A DNA stretch of 64,000 bases from JBBIOU01 sp037443205. Its GTDB lineage: Bacteria > Bacteroidota > Bacteroidia > Flavobacteriales_D > UBA2798. The DNA lies in assembly GCA_037443205.1 (NCBI GenBank), contig JBBIOU010000003.1:62001-126000 (forward strand), read 5' to 3'. The notes under the pieces are model-generated. The model worked only from the letters and a program-made list of their open reading frames with translations. It did no database searches and had not been told where the DNA came from. Below are positions 18,065 to 26,282 of this stretch, in pieces. The translations under genes and the position numbers were made by a program. Each line of letters begins with the position of its first letter. Position 1 is the first letter of the stretch.

Positions 18065-18604
18065 TTAAACGTACCAGGGAGCAATCATTAAATATACAGC
18101 TACTCCGCTGATGGCCACATAAAACCACAAGGGAAAAGTTATTTTAGCTAATTTACGGTGTGCATCAAATTTTCTGCTCCATGCCTTTACGTAAGTAAAC
18201 AGAACCAGCGGAATGATTATAACCGAAAGAGCAATATGACTTATCAATGTAAAATAATATACATAACGTATTATGCCTTTGCCCCCATAAGGAGTAGGAT
18301 CGCTTGTAATATGATATAACACATACATCAACAAGAATAAAGTAGAAAGCATGATGCATATTTTTATAATGTTTTCGTGTAGTTTTACCTTTTTATTTTT
18401 GATAGCCATTAGTGCTGCCATTAATAAAATTGCTGTAAGTGCATTTATGCCTGCATATATTGGGGGTAAAAAAGAAAAATCAAAGCCTTTTATTTTAATT
18501 CTAAATAAAGCGGCAACAGCCAAAGGTATAATTACCGAAAGTGCAATAATTACTTTTTTATATTTTTTTTCGTAATCAACAGCGGTGGAGTTATTCATAT
18601 TCAT
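18065..18604 (-). CDS. DUF420 membrane protein (oxidase-cluster associated)
   Basis: 179 residues with five hydrophobic helices and conserved His residues in helices (HITSDPTPYGG, ISHIALSVI, KLAKITFPLWFYVAISG). This fits DUF420, a family usually encoded beside SCO1/caa3-type oxidase genes and related to CtaM-like assembly factors of Gram-positive bacteria. A role in cytochrome c oxidase maturation is inferred from that association. It overlaps the upstream SCO gene by 14 bp and is the last oxidase-related gene in the run. Confidence 0.85.
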   Translation of the reverse strand: MNMNNSTAVDYEKKYKKVIIALSVIIPLAVAALFRIKIKGFDFSFLPPIYAGINALTAILLMAALMAIKNKKVKLHENIIKICIMLSTLFLLMYVLYHITSDPTPYGGKGIIRYVYYFTLISHIALSVIIIPLVLFTYVKAWSRKFDAHRKLAKITFPLWFYVAISGVAVYLMIAPWYV

Positions 18605-19208
18605 GGTGTAATTTTTTTATATCGTTTATTAATTTATTTACAGATTCAGTAGAAGTTCCTTCATAAAGTCCTCTGATATGAAGTTCTTTATCAACCAATA
18701 CAAAAATTTCTGAGTGCAGAAAACCACCAGCGGCTTTATCATCCTCCATAGCGTTAAGGTAATACCCGTTTCTACCCAAATCGTAAATTTCTTCTTTATT
18801 ACCGGTAAGCAGATGCCAGTTGGTGGTATTGATGGCATTTTTTTCTGCGTATTGTTTAAGGCGGGCAATGCTGTCTCTGCGCGGGTCAACGGTAAACGAC
18901 AAAATGATTATATCAACATCTTTTAATTCGGCCTGCAAACGTTTTAGTTGCGAGGTCATTTTGGGGCAAATGGTTGGGCAGGAAGTAAAAAAGAAATCGG
19001 CAACATGTATTTTGCCTTTTACTGTTTCATCACTAATAACATTACCGTCTTGATTAAAAAATGAAAAAGGAGGTATTTGATGGTATATACTATCTCCGTT
19101 TGCACTGATTTGACGCGGGCCGTAATAGGGTAACTTATTGTTGTTTTTGCAGGCTGCTAAAATGCTAATCAGAATAAAAATATATATGTGTATCAGGTTA
19201 GTCCTCAT
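18591..19208 (-). CDS. SCO1/SenC copper-chaperone lipoprotein (complete copper site)
   Basis: 205 residues with a lipobox-like N-terminus (ILISILAAC, C20) and a thioredoxin fold. The copper-binding CxxxC is C77/C81 (TSCPTICPKM), and the third ligand His is H165 (GGFLHSEIFVLVD). SCO proteins insert copper into the CuA centre of oxidase subunit II or keep its Cys residues reduced. It overlaps the preceding SCO paralogue (11 bp) and the following DUF420 gene (14 bp), which indicates a tightly coupled operon. Confidence 0.95.
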   Translation of the reverse strand: MRTNLIHIYIFILISILAACKNNNKLPYYGPRQISANGDSIYHQIPPFSFFNQDGNVISDETVKGKIHVADFFFTSCPTICPKMTSQLKRLQAELKDVDIIILSFTVDPRRDSIARLKQYAEKNAINTTNWHLLTGNKEEIYDLGRNGYYLNAMEDDKAAGGFLHSEIFVLVDKELHIRGLYEGTSTESVNKLINDIKKLHHEYE

Positions 19209-19848
19209 GGTATTCTTTTTTAAGCAATCGTATTTCTTTAATTAAGGTAACTAATTCAGTGCTGCGTGCCCCATCGTATATATTTCGCAGGTGTAAGTTT
19301 TTATCTATAAGCAAAACAATTCGTTCAAAAAAAAGTTTGCCGGGTTGCTGTTCATCAGGCTTTTGTGTAAGTACTTTTCCTCCCATTTTTACCTGATAAA
19401 AAAAATGAGTAGTATCATTTATAAAAAACCAACGCGATGAGTCAACCTCCAGTCTTTTGTGCATATTCGTAATATCCGTGGGTGCAGATGCATCCAATAT
19501 ATTAGATAAAAATATTACGTCTTTCATTTTTCTGTTTAGAATTACTTCTTTATAAACAGCTGTTTTAAATTGCCCGATTGATATATTACAGGTATAAGGG
19601 CACGAAGCATATAAATTACAAAATACAATAATTTTACCTTTTAGAAAATTCTCATCTATAAGTAAGTGATTATTGCCGATAAAAGAAAAGCCTTTGTACG
19701 TAAAGGGCAAAGAATCGCTTTGAGTTTCGCCTAAATAAGGTAATTTTTGAAAATTATGCTTACCGGTCGAAAAAAAATAAAATAAAGAAAACGGGCCGAA
19801 AACAATAAGGGCAAATAACAACAGTTTATTGCCTTTATTTTTCAGCAT
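19198..19848 (-). CDS. SCO-like thioredoxin-fold protein lacking the copper-ligand His
   Basis: 216 residues with an N-terminal membrane anchor (LLLFALIVFGPFSLFYFF) and a SCO-like fold. It keeps the CxxxC pair C83/C87 (YASCPYTCN) and the C-terminal IDKNLHLRNIYDG block that aligns with VDKELHIRGLYEG of the neighbouring SCO protein. At the position of that protein's H165 it has F174 (KLFFERIVLLID). Copper binding of the normal SCO kind is therefore unlikely; a thiol-redox role towards the oxidase or its partner is inferred. It lies 3 bp after subunit IV and overlaps the next SCO gene. Confidence 0.88.
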   Translation of the reverse strand: MLKNKGNKLLLFALIVFGPFSLFYFFSTGKHNFQKLPYLGETQSDSLPFTYKGFSFIGNNHLLIDENFLKGKIIVFCNLYASCPYTCNISIGQFKTAVYKEVILNRKMKDVIFLSNILDASAPTDITNMHKRLEVDSSRWFFINDTTHFFYQVKMGGKVLTQKPDEQQPGKLFFERIVLLIDKNLHLRNIYDGARSTELVTLIKEIRLLKKEYHED

Positions 19849-19851
19849 AAA

Positions 19852-20226
19852 TTATTGAAATGTTTCTAAAGTCCAGTTTACGTAAACGCCTTCTGTTAAG
19901 CAAATAAATATTAAATACAATACAAAAAGTGCATAAGGGGCAAGTATTACCCAGCGCAGCCATTTTCTTTCATCGCCCAGGTGCATAAACACCATTACGA
20001 TGTAACCGGCTTTTACGATGGTTAATCCTATGTAAAATAATTTAATTCCAAACCAAATGTTTTCGCTAACGGCAGTACGCGGAAATTTAACTCCGATAAA
20101 AATTTCAACAATGGTAATTACAGTAAGAATAAGGGTTGTAATCCAAATTTTTTTGCGGATTTTTTTTCCTTCTTCTTCGCTATGATGCGCATCCAGCGAA
20201 TATTCAATTATATCGTCTCTTTCCAT
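19852..20226 (-). CDS. Cytochrome c oxidase subunit IV (caa3/CyoD-like)
   Basis: 124 residues with a charged His-rich N-terminus (DAHHSEEEGKK) and three membrane helices, the pattern of the prokaryotic small oxidase subunit IV. Characteristic features are the first helix with TVITIVEIFIGVKF and the Lys/His-bearing middle (KAGYIVMVFMHLGDERKWLR). It is a structural subunit and has no redox cofactor. It lies 22 bp downstream of a subunit III gene and 3 bp upstream of the SCO-like gene. Confidence 0.93.
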   Translation of the reverse strand: MERDDIIEYSLDAHHSEEEGKKIRKKIWITTLILTVITIVEIFIGVKFPRTAVSENIWFGIKLFYIGLTIVKAGYIVMVFMHLGDERKWLRWVILAPYALFVLYLIFICLTEGVYVNWTLETFQ

Positions 20227-20248
20227 AGGAGTGGGTTTTGGTTTTTAA

Positions 20249-21019
20249 TTATAGTAAGTAGAAGAACGTAAATACAAATACCCATACCAGGTCAACGAAG
20301 TGCCAGTATAAGCCTGCTTTTTCTACCATTTCGTAGTGCCCGCGTTTGTGATATACGCCTTGTATTACCTGAATTAATACAATGATATTGATAATTACCC
20401 CGCTAAACACGTGAAAGCCGTGAAATCCGGTAATAAAGAAAAAAAACATTCCATAATGTTGAGGGCCGGGAGCACCAAGCATCACGTAGCCGTGTTCGTC
20501 ATACATCAAAGCGCCTGTGGCATCGCGCATGGGAGCGAATGAATTATACCAAAGCGTAGCATTATCTCCATCAGGACCAAACTCCCAAAAAATACCGTTA
20601 GGCCCGGCTAAAAAAGTACTCCATTCCCAGGCTTGCGAACCTAAAAATATTATTCCTCCTACTACGGTTAATCCCAACCATTTTACTACTCCTTTTTTGT
20701 CCATTCTATGCCCGGCTTCTACAGCAAGCACCATAGTTACCGATGACACTATAAGAATAAAGGTCATCAAGGCTACGTAAAGCAATGGTAAATGAGCGTG
20801 GGTAAACGGAAAGTGTGTAAAAACCTGTTCGCTCGAAGGCCAGTCACCGGTGTATGCATGACGGTGAAATCCATAAGCCGTAAGCAATCCTCCAAAGGTT
20901 AAAGCATCTGAAACCAAGAAGAACCACATCATTAATTTTCCGTAGCTTACGCTAAACGGAGAACCTTTGCCGCCCCAAAGGGTTGCCTGATCAATTTGTT
21001 TGGTAGCGTGTCCTGCCAT
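20249..21019 (-). CDS. Cytochrome c oxidase subunit III
   Basis: 256-residue heme-copper oxidase subunit III with the expected helices. It has MMWFFLVSDALTFGGLLTAY, the long loop typical of Bacteroidota, FFITGFHGFHVFSG and the C-terminal YWHFVDLVWVFVFTFFYL. It is part of an aa3/caa3-type terminal oxidase in the inner membrane. The subunit III of the previous gene is a diverged second copy. Confidence 0.95.
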   Translation of the reverse strand: MAGHATKQIDQATLWGGKGSPFSVSYGKLMMWFFLVSDALTFGGLLTAYGFHRHAYTGDWPSSEQVFTHFPFTHAHLPLLYVALMTFILIVSSVTMVLAVEAGHRMDKKGVVKWLGLTVVGGIIFLGSQAWEWSTFLAGPNGIFWEFGPDGDNATLWYNSFAPMRDATGALMYDEHGYVMLGAPGPQHYGMFFFFITGFHGFHVFSGVIINIIVLIQVIQGVYHKRGHYEMVEKAGLYWHFVDLVWVFVFTFFYLL

Positions 21020-21046
21020 AAGTTGATATGAGAATTTGCTGCAAGT

Positions 21047-21802
21047 TTAATGAATAAATTGTAAAAACACATATAAAAATATCCATAGCAAGCCTAAAAA
21101 ATGCCAGTAGGTTGCCAACAAATTAATTTTCAGGTAGTTTTGGTTATTTAGAGTGTTTCTAAAGGATTTTATCAAAATTACGGATAAGTATATCATACCT
21201 CCCAGCAAATGCAGTAAATGCATAAAAGTAAGCAAATAAATAAATGAACTGGCAGTGTTTCGGTATAGTTTTAATTTATCGTAATGTTCTTTCAATAATT
21301 CTTCACCGGTATCGAAATAAAGTTTGCCGTTTTCGTAAATAAGTTCGCGGTTATTGAAAGATAAGGTAAAATCTTTGCCATACTCACCTTTTACAAAAAA
21401 CTTATCGGGGTTCTCTCTGTCCATTATGGTATCTGTAAAAAAACAGCCTCTTGCCATGAGTTGTTTCCAGGCTATATACTGCGAAACACTAAAAGCCAAT
21501 CCCGATACAAAAGCCAACAGCAGGTAACTTTTAATGTGTTGCCTGTGATTTTTTTTTGTGGCATTTACGGCCAAAATAAGTGCCAGGCTGCCTGCTATTA
21601 CAAATACGGTACTGATTAAAAACTGTACCGGTAAATTTATGTTCACCCAAAAACTTCCTCCTTTAGACACAATATAGGCACTGGTAAAACCTCCAAACAG
21701 CATAATAATGCTGATAATGCCAATCCACAATAAGTTTTTAGATGCTTTAATTTGTTTTTCTTCAGTTGATAAATAAGACGCTTGCAGATTGTCATCACTC
21801 AT
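21047..21802 (-). CDS. Second, diverged cytochrome oxidase subunit III-like protein
   Basis: 251 residues with subunit III topology. TM1 is LLWIGIISIIMLFGGFTSAY, and the C-terminal LLATYWHFLGLLWIFLYVF matches the subunit III ending. A 60-residue insertion between helices (about 115-175, polar: DRENPDKFFVKGEYGKD) is unlike the neighbour. Tandem subunit III genes are known in Bacteroidota caa3 clusters. It begins 6 bp after ctaB. Confidence 0.9.
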   Translation of the reverse strand: MSDDNLQASYLSTEEKQIKASKNLLWIGIISIIMLFGGFTSAYIVSKGGSFWVNINLPVQFLISTVFVIAGSLALILAVNATKKNHRQHIKSYLLLAFVSGLAFSVSQYIAWKQLMARGCFFTDTIMDRENPDKFFVKGEYGKDFTLSFNNRELIYENGKLYFDTGEELLKEHYDKLKLYRNTASSFIYLLTFMHLLHLLGGMIYLSVILIKSFRNTLNNQNYLKINLLATYWHFLGLLWIFLYVFLQFIH

Positions 21803-21808
21803 AATTCC

Positions 21809-22732
21809 TTAAATTTTATCAATTACATAAATAAACTGCACGATAGGTAAGTAAACAAAAGAAACAAACATTAGTTTACGTGCGTCTTTGATGTCTTGCG
21901 TTAAATGCAAAGTATATGCATAGCGGTAAAAAACAAATCCGCAAAACATGCAAACAATTAAAGACCAAACACCCGAAATATTGGCCACCCAGGGTAAAGC
22001 AGAGGCAATAATCATGGCGGCCGTATAAACTAATATCTGAAAACTACTGGATGGATTTCTGCCAAATTTGGAAGGTAATAAGCGATAGCCAGCCAGGCGG
22101 TAATCGTCATCCAGCACCCAGGCTATTGCCCAAAAATGCGGAAACTGCCACATAAACTGCACTAAAAATAATATGCCCGGTGTAAGCCCAAAAACACCTG
22201 TAGAGGCTACATAACCCAACATTGGTGGGATGGCTCCCGGAAAAGCTCCTACAAAAACGGCCCAAGGACTGATGCGTTTCATCGGGGTATATACAACTAC
22301 ATAAGTAAACAATGCAAAAAAACCCAAAACAGCACTCAAAGGGTTTATTAGATACAGTAAATACAATCCCGCTACTCCCTGAATAAGCGATAAAACAAGT
22401 GCTTCATTTATGCTTAAAGTATGTTTAACCAAGGGACGGTTTTGTGTACGTTTCATCAGTTTATCGTATTCACGTTCTAAAATTTGATTTAAACCGTTAG
22501 AGCACCCGGTAACTAAAAATCCCCCTCCTATCAGTAATAAAAAATGCTGCAAATTAAATACGCTCCCTATCAAATAACCTGATGTGGCTGATATTACCAC
22601 TAACACCGATAGCCTGAGTTTGGTTAAAACAGCATACTCCTTTAAACGTAACCCCAAACTGATTTTAGGCTCTGCTATACCGTAGCTTTTATAATTCAAA
22701 ATTTTAATTTTTGGCAAAATTACACAAAACAT
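21809..22732 (-). CDS. ctaB: Protoheme IX farnesyltransferase (heme O synthase)
   Basis: UbiA-family prenyltransferase that adds a farnesyl group to heme B for the aa3-type oxidase. 307 residues with about eight or nine helices. The polyprenyl diphosphate motif is NGLNQILEREYDKLMKRTQN followed by RPL, and a second loop reads YTPMKRISPWAVFVGAFPGA. The 23 residues before AEPKISLGLRL are not typical and the true start may be later, but no internal Met is available. It is the first gene of the minus-strand oxidase block; a shortened repeat copy lies 37 bp upstream. Confidence 0.93.
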   Translation of the reverse strand: MFCVILPKIKILNYKSYGIAEPKISLGLRLKEYAVLTKLRLSVLVVISATSGYLIGSVFNLQHFLLLIGGGFLVTGCSNGLNQILEREYDKLMKRTQNRPLVKHTLSINEALVLSLIQGVAGLYLLYLINPLSAVLGFFALFTYVVVYTPMKRISPWAVFVGAFPGAIPPMLGYVASTGVFGLTPGILFLVQFMWQFPHFWAIAWVLDDDYRLAGYRLLPSKFGRNPSSSFQILVYTAAMIIASALPWVANISGVWSLIVCMFCGFVFYRYAYTLHLTQDIKDARKLMFVSFVYLPIVQFIYVIDKI

Positions 22733-22768
22733 ATTTATTTATTACCGCTAAATAATGCTTTGTTTTAT

Positions 22769-22853
22769 CCCGCATTAGGCATTAGCATGCGTAATGCTCA
22801 CCTGATGGCGGATAACCCAAATCCCACCCCTTTGCCAAAGCACTCAGCATTAG
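22769..22853 (+). repeat. Intergenic element, shortened copy B
   Basis: From 22769 to 22847 it follows copy A closely through both the GCATGCGTAATGCT hairpin and the CCTTTGCCAAAGCACTCAG section. It then jumps to GCATTAGAATATTGACAAAG, which resembles the end of copy D. It is in the same orientation as copy A. The rest of 22733-23025 is A/T-rich with nothing else recognised. Confidence 0.82.
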
Positions 22854-23025
22854 AATATTGACAAAGTTTAAATTATATACTTACTGCTTAAGCCCGGAAT
22901 ACTTGCTTATGGCTGTGAATTATATTGTAAATTTGAAATGAAATGTTTGTAAACAACCTGCCGGATTGTTATTCAAACAAAAAATTTAATTTATAAAGCA
23001 TATGTTAAATGCAATAATTAACTAA

Positions 23026-23604
23026 ATGTATAAATCTATTTCTTTTACTGCACTTTGTTTTATTTTGTTTACAAGCTCTCTCTTTGCCCAGGAAAAACTG
23101 GAAAAAGAAAGCCGGGTAAAATCTAAAAATGTTCCCTCAAATGCTGTTTCGTTTATAGACACGTTAAACTTAAATATTTGTGTAACGTGGTATCGTGAAA
23201 CAGACATAAATTCGGTAAAATATGAAGCTAAGTTTATTTATAAACGCAAAAAATACAGCGTTGAGTTTGATTCGCTGGGCAACATTGAAGATATTGAGAT
23301 TAAAATTTTACACACCGATCTTGATTCAAACCTGGCCTTGTCCATTAACACACAACTGAGTAAAAACTGTACCAAGCACAAAATCATTAAAGTTCAAAAA
23401 CAACTAAGCGGCATGGCCAGCGATTTATCATACTCCTTAAAAACCGGTAAACTTAATGATGGAATGATTATCAAATACGAAATAGTTGCAAAATGTAAAC
23501 AAAATAAAAAAGTTAATTTGTTTGAATATTTATTCAACAGCAAGGGACTAATAGAAAAAACTTCAAAAATTATATTTAAAAAAAGCAGCCATCTTGAATA
23601 CTAA
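23026..23604 (+). CDS. Exported protein, possible PepSY-like fold
   Basis: 192 residues with a signal peptide (MYKSISFTALCFILFTSSLFA, then QEK). The body has a pattern seen in Bacteroidota PepSY-like periplasmic proteins: WYRETDINSVKYEAKFIYK, then KYSVEFDSLGNIEDIEIKI. Family assignment is tentative and no enzymatic motif is seen. Its last 11 bp overlap the next gene, whose product is also exported, so both are probably made together. Confidence 0.75.
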   Translation: MYKSISFTALCFILFTSSLFAQEKLEKESRVKSKNVPSNAVSFIDTLNLNICVTWYRETDINSVKYEAKFIYKRKKYSVEFDSLGNIEDIEIKILHTDLDSNLALSINTQLSKNCTKHKIIKVQKQLSGMASDLSYSLKTGKLNDGMIIKYEIVAKCKQNKKVNLFEYLFNSKGLIEKTSKIIFKKSSHLEY

Positions 23605-24277
23605 AGTTATATATTGCTTTTTTGTTTCTCTTGTTTTTGCAAATGCAATATGGGGGCAAAAATATTCTCAAACCGGAATATTGCCCTCGATTAATTTTAA
23701 CATGAAATTAAAAAATGATTGGTCGCTAAATGCAAAAATAGAATCGCGAGTAATTTTTTATCAGAAAAAGGGCTTAGATGTAAACACTGATTATAATTAT
23801 GAACTAAGCGATTTTTTGTTGATGGGAGCTAAAAAAGTGGGTTTAAACTCGCGACTTTCTACAGGATATCTTATGCGATTTGAAGAAATCAACTTTGTAC
23901 AACGCTTTTTACAGCAAGTTGTTATTATTCAAAAATTATCAGGGCTTCGTTTAGCACACAGACTTTTATGCGATCAAACATTTTCAGAAACAGCCACTCC
24001 CGAATTCAGATTCAGATACCGCATAACCGGAGAGTTGCCATTGAACGGAACCTCAGTAGACCCGGGAGAATTTTATCTAAAAATTAATAACGAATACATT
24101 AACAGTTTACAAGCCGGAACATACGACCTTGAAATTCGCGCAATACCTCTGCTAGGTTATGATATTTTAAATCAATATAAAATTGAAACAGGATTAGATT
24201 ATAGAATAAGTACATTTTTAAACCAAAATACACAACAGGTTTACTGGTTTACGTTAAGTGTTTTTATTGAAATTTAA
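23594..24277 (+). CDS. DUF2490-family outer-membrane-associated protein
   Basis: 227 residues with a signal peptide (YCFFVSLVFANAIWG). The remainder alternates beta strands with motifs typical of DUF2490: WSLNAKIESRVIFYQK, LSTGYLMRFEE, LAHRLLCDQTF, FRFRYRI, FYLKINNEYI and TGLDYRIS, ending in a short aromatic strand (WFTLSVFIEI). A small outer-membrane beta-barrel is inferred. Function unknown. The start is a TTG that overlaps the previous gene by 11 bp. Confidence 0.82.
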   Translation: MNTKVIYCFFVSLVFANAIWGQKYSQTGILPSINFNMKLKNDWSLNAKIESRVIFYQKKGLDVNTDYNYELSDFLLMGAKKVGLNSRLSTGYLMRFEEINFVQRFLQQVVIIQKLSGLRLAHRLLCDQTFSETATPEFRFRYRITGELPLNGTSVDPGEFYLKINNEYINSLQAGTYDLEIRAIPLLGYDILNQYKIETGLDYRISTFLNQNTQQVYWFTLSVFIEI

Positions 24278-24364
24278 CAACCCTGTTTTACAAAAGATTT
24301 ATTTATCCATAAACACATCATTTACAATTCACATCATCTATAAATCAAAAAGTGCAAAAATATT

Positions 24365-24401
24365 TTTGACAGCGTAAATTATTTATCGTAATATTGCAAT
24401 A
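24365..24401 (+). promoter_or_regulatory. ars promoter with overlapping ArsR-type operator
   Basis: TTTG at 24365-24368 and TAATATTG at 24389-24396 are spaced 20 bp, fitting the Bacteroidota -33/-7 promoter with one mismatch in the -7. An imperfect 18-bp palindrome at 24384-24401 (7 of 9 arm positions match), including the perfect 12-bp core ATATTGCAATAT (24391-24402), covers the -7 element. A repressor bound here would block RNA polymerase. The arsR ATG is at 24416. Confidence 0.65.
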
Positions 24402-24415
24402 TAAAAATATAAATT

Positions 24416-24748
24416 ATGGGGGCTACAAAAACCGAACATTTTACCGATAAGCAAAACGAAATTGCTACTATAGCTAAAGCCCTGGGGCATCCTGCCAGGG
24501 TTGCCATTATTGAATATTTACTGAAAGTAGACGCTTGCATTTGCGGTGACATTGTTAACGAATTGCCCCTGGCACAACCTACCGTTTCGCAACATTTAAA
24601 AGAACTTAAATCAGCCGGGCTAATCAAGGGAGAAATTGAAGGTAATGCTATTTGCTACTGTATTGACGAAAAAAATATTTATAAAATACTCAATTATTTT
24701 ATGTCTGTTTCAAATAAACTAAATAAAAAAAAGAAAAACTGTTGTTAA
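24416..24748 (+). CDS. arsR: ArsR-family metalloid-responsive repressor
   Basis: 110-residue winged-helix repressor of the ArsR/SmtB family. HPARVAIIEYL begins the domain, and the recognition helix is QPTVSQHLKELKSAGLI. C41 and C43 (VDACICGD) match the metal-site helix position of ArsR. Further Cys pairs are C80/C82 (AICYCID) and the C-terminal CC. It is first in the ars operon, with a palindromic operator over its own promoter, so it should regulate itself and the three following genes, releasing on arsenite binding. Confidence 0.94.
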   Translation: MGATKTEHFTDKQNEIATIAKALGHPARVAIIEYLLKVDACICGDIVNELPLAQPTVSQHLKELKSAGLIKGEIEGNAICYCIDEKNIYKILNYFMSVSNKLNKKKKNCC

Positions 24749-24767
24749 TTCTTTAAACCATTTCATT

Positions 24768-25235
24768 ATGAAACTTGCAGCCATCAAGAACATCTTGCCA
24801 AACTTAGAAAGAGTAGAATTTCAATTACCCAATGGAAATTTTGTGCCCGAACATTTTCATGTAACAGAAGTAGGCATTATAACCAAACACTTTATTGACT
24901 GCGGAGGAACCGTAAGACAAGAAAAACTTGTTAATTTTCAATTGTGGAATGCCAACGATTTTGAGCATCGCTTAAAACCGCAAAAACTACTTCATATTAT
25001 TAACCTTTCTGAAAAAATATTGGGTATTGAAGACCTTGAAATTGAAGTAGAATATCAGGCAGATACTATCGGTAAATACGGACTGGAATTTAACGGTAAT
25101 CATTTTGTACTTATTCCAAAACAAACAGCTTGCCTGGCAGCCGATTCCTGTGGTATACCGCAAGAAAAACATAAAATCAACCTTTCAGAATTAAAATCTA
25201 AAAATACCTGCAAGCCCGGCAGCGGCTGTTGCTGA
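24768..25235 (+). CDS. DUF6428-type protein of arsenic operons
   Basis: 155 residues resembling the DUF6428 family that accompanies ArsR and ACR3 in Bacteroidota (NLERVEFQLPNGNFVPEHFH, IDCGGTVRQEK, HIINLSEKILG). Biochemical role unknown. It has a Cys-rich C-terminus (TCKPGSGCC) and other Cys (ACLAADSCG), which could bind a soft metal or arsenite; this is inference. It lies 19 bp after arsR and 12 bp before acr3. Confidence 0.85.
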   Translation: MKLAAIKNILPNLERVEFQLPNGNFVPEHFHVTEVGIITKHFIDCGGTVRQEKLVNFQLWNANDFEHRLKPQKLLHIINLSEKILGIEDLEIEVEYQADTIGKYGLEFNGNHFVLIPKQTACLAADSCGIPQEKHKINLSELKSKNTCKPGSGCC

Positions 25236-25247
25236 TAATAATTTAGT

Positions 25248-26282
25248 ATGCAGCCTCAATTAAAATTTTTAGACAAATACCTCCCCCTTTGGATTTTCCT
25301 TGCAATGACAACCGGTGTTGCATTGGGTTATTTCTTTACGGATATTCAAACTGTTTTTGAAAAATTATCGGTGGGTACAACCAACATACCCCTGGCTATC
25401 GGCTTAATTCTTATGATGTATCCTCCCCTGGCTAAGGTTGACTATTCATTATTGCCCAAAGCATTAATGGATAAAAAAGCTATGATGCTTTCATTGTTTT
25501 TAAATTGGATGATCGGGCCTGTATTAATGTTTGTGTTGGCCATAATATTTTTACGCAACGAACCCGATTATATGGTGGGGTTAATTCTGATTGGTTTAGC
25601 CCGTTGCATAGCCATGGTAATTGTATGGAACGACCTGGCAAAAGGCAATCGCGAATATGCAGCCTTATTGGTAGCATTAAACAGTCTTTTTCAGCTTTTA
25701 ACTTACAGTTTGTATGCCTGGTTGTTTATTACCGTTTTACCACCCAAATTAGGTTTAGGTAATTTTAATATGGTTGTGCCGATTAACGAGGTTGTACAAA
25801 GTGTATTTATTTATTTGGGGATACCTTTTTTAGCAGGATTTTTAAGCAGAAAAATTTTAATACAATCAAAAGGCTTAAACTGGTACAATACCCAATTCAT
25901 ACCTAAAATATCTCCGCTTACTTTGTATGCGCTGCTTTTTACCATTGTTTGTATGTTTAGTTTAAAAGGCAATAAAATTTTAGAACTACCTTTAGATGTG
26001 TTTAAAGTAGCTGTACCATTAATAATTTATTTTATATTAATGTTTTTTGTAAGTTTTTTTATTAATAAAAGCCTTCGTTTACCTTACGATAAAAATGCGG
26101 CTATTTCATTTACGGCTACCGGAAATAATTTTGAACTGGCCATTGCAGTTGCCATTGCAGTTTTTGGAGTTCATTCGGCACAGGCATTTGCCGGGGTTAT
26201 AGGCCCATTGATAGAAGTGCCTGTTTTAATTGTTTTAGTAAAAGTAAGTTTGTTTCTTAAACATAAATTTTATTCGCAATGA
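25248..26282 (+). CDS. acr3: Arsenite efflux permease, ACR3 family
   Basis: 344-residue inner-membrane arsenite/proton antiporter with ten predicted helices. It has the conserved Cys C120 in GLARCIAMVIVWNDLA, essential in characterised ACR3 proteins, and a conserved Glu in FTATGNNFELAIAVAIAVFG. It expels As(III) (possibly Sb(III)). The stop overlaps the start of the phosphoesterase gene (ATGA). Confidence 0.96.
   Translation: MQPQLKFLDKYLPLWIFLAMTTGVALGYFFTDIQTVFEKLSVGTTNIPLAIGLILMMYPPLAKVDYSLLPKALMDKKAMMLSLFLNWMIGPVLMFVLAIIFLRNEPDYMVGLILIGLARCIAMVIVWNDLAKGNREYAALLVALNSLFQLLTYSLYAWLFITVLPPKLGLGNFNMVVPINEVVQSVFIYLGIPFLAGFLSRKILIQSKGLNWYNTQFIPKISPLTLYALLFTIVCMFSLKGNKILELPLDVFKVAVPLIIYFILMFFVSFFINKSLRLPYDKNAAISFTATGNNFELAIAVAIAVFGVHSAQAFAGVIGPLIEVPVLIVLVKVSLFLKHKFYSQ

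Noticed and set aside
22733..23025. Remnants of oxidase subunit I or II upstream of ctaB
   Set aside because: The interval was read in all frames for heme-copper oxidase signatures; only the repeat copy and A/T-rich DNA were found.
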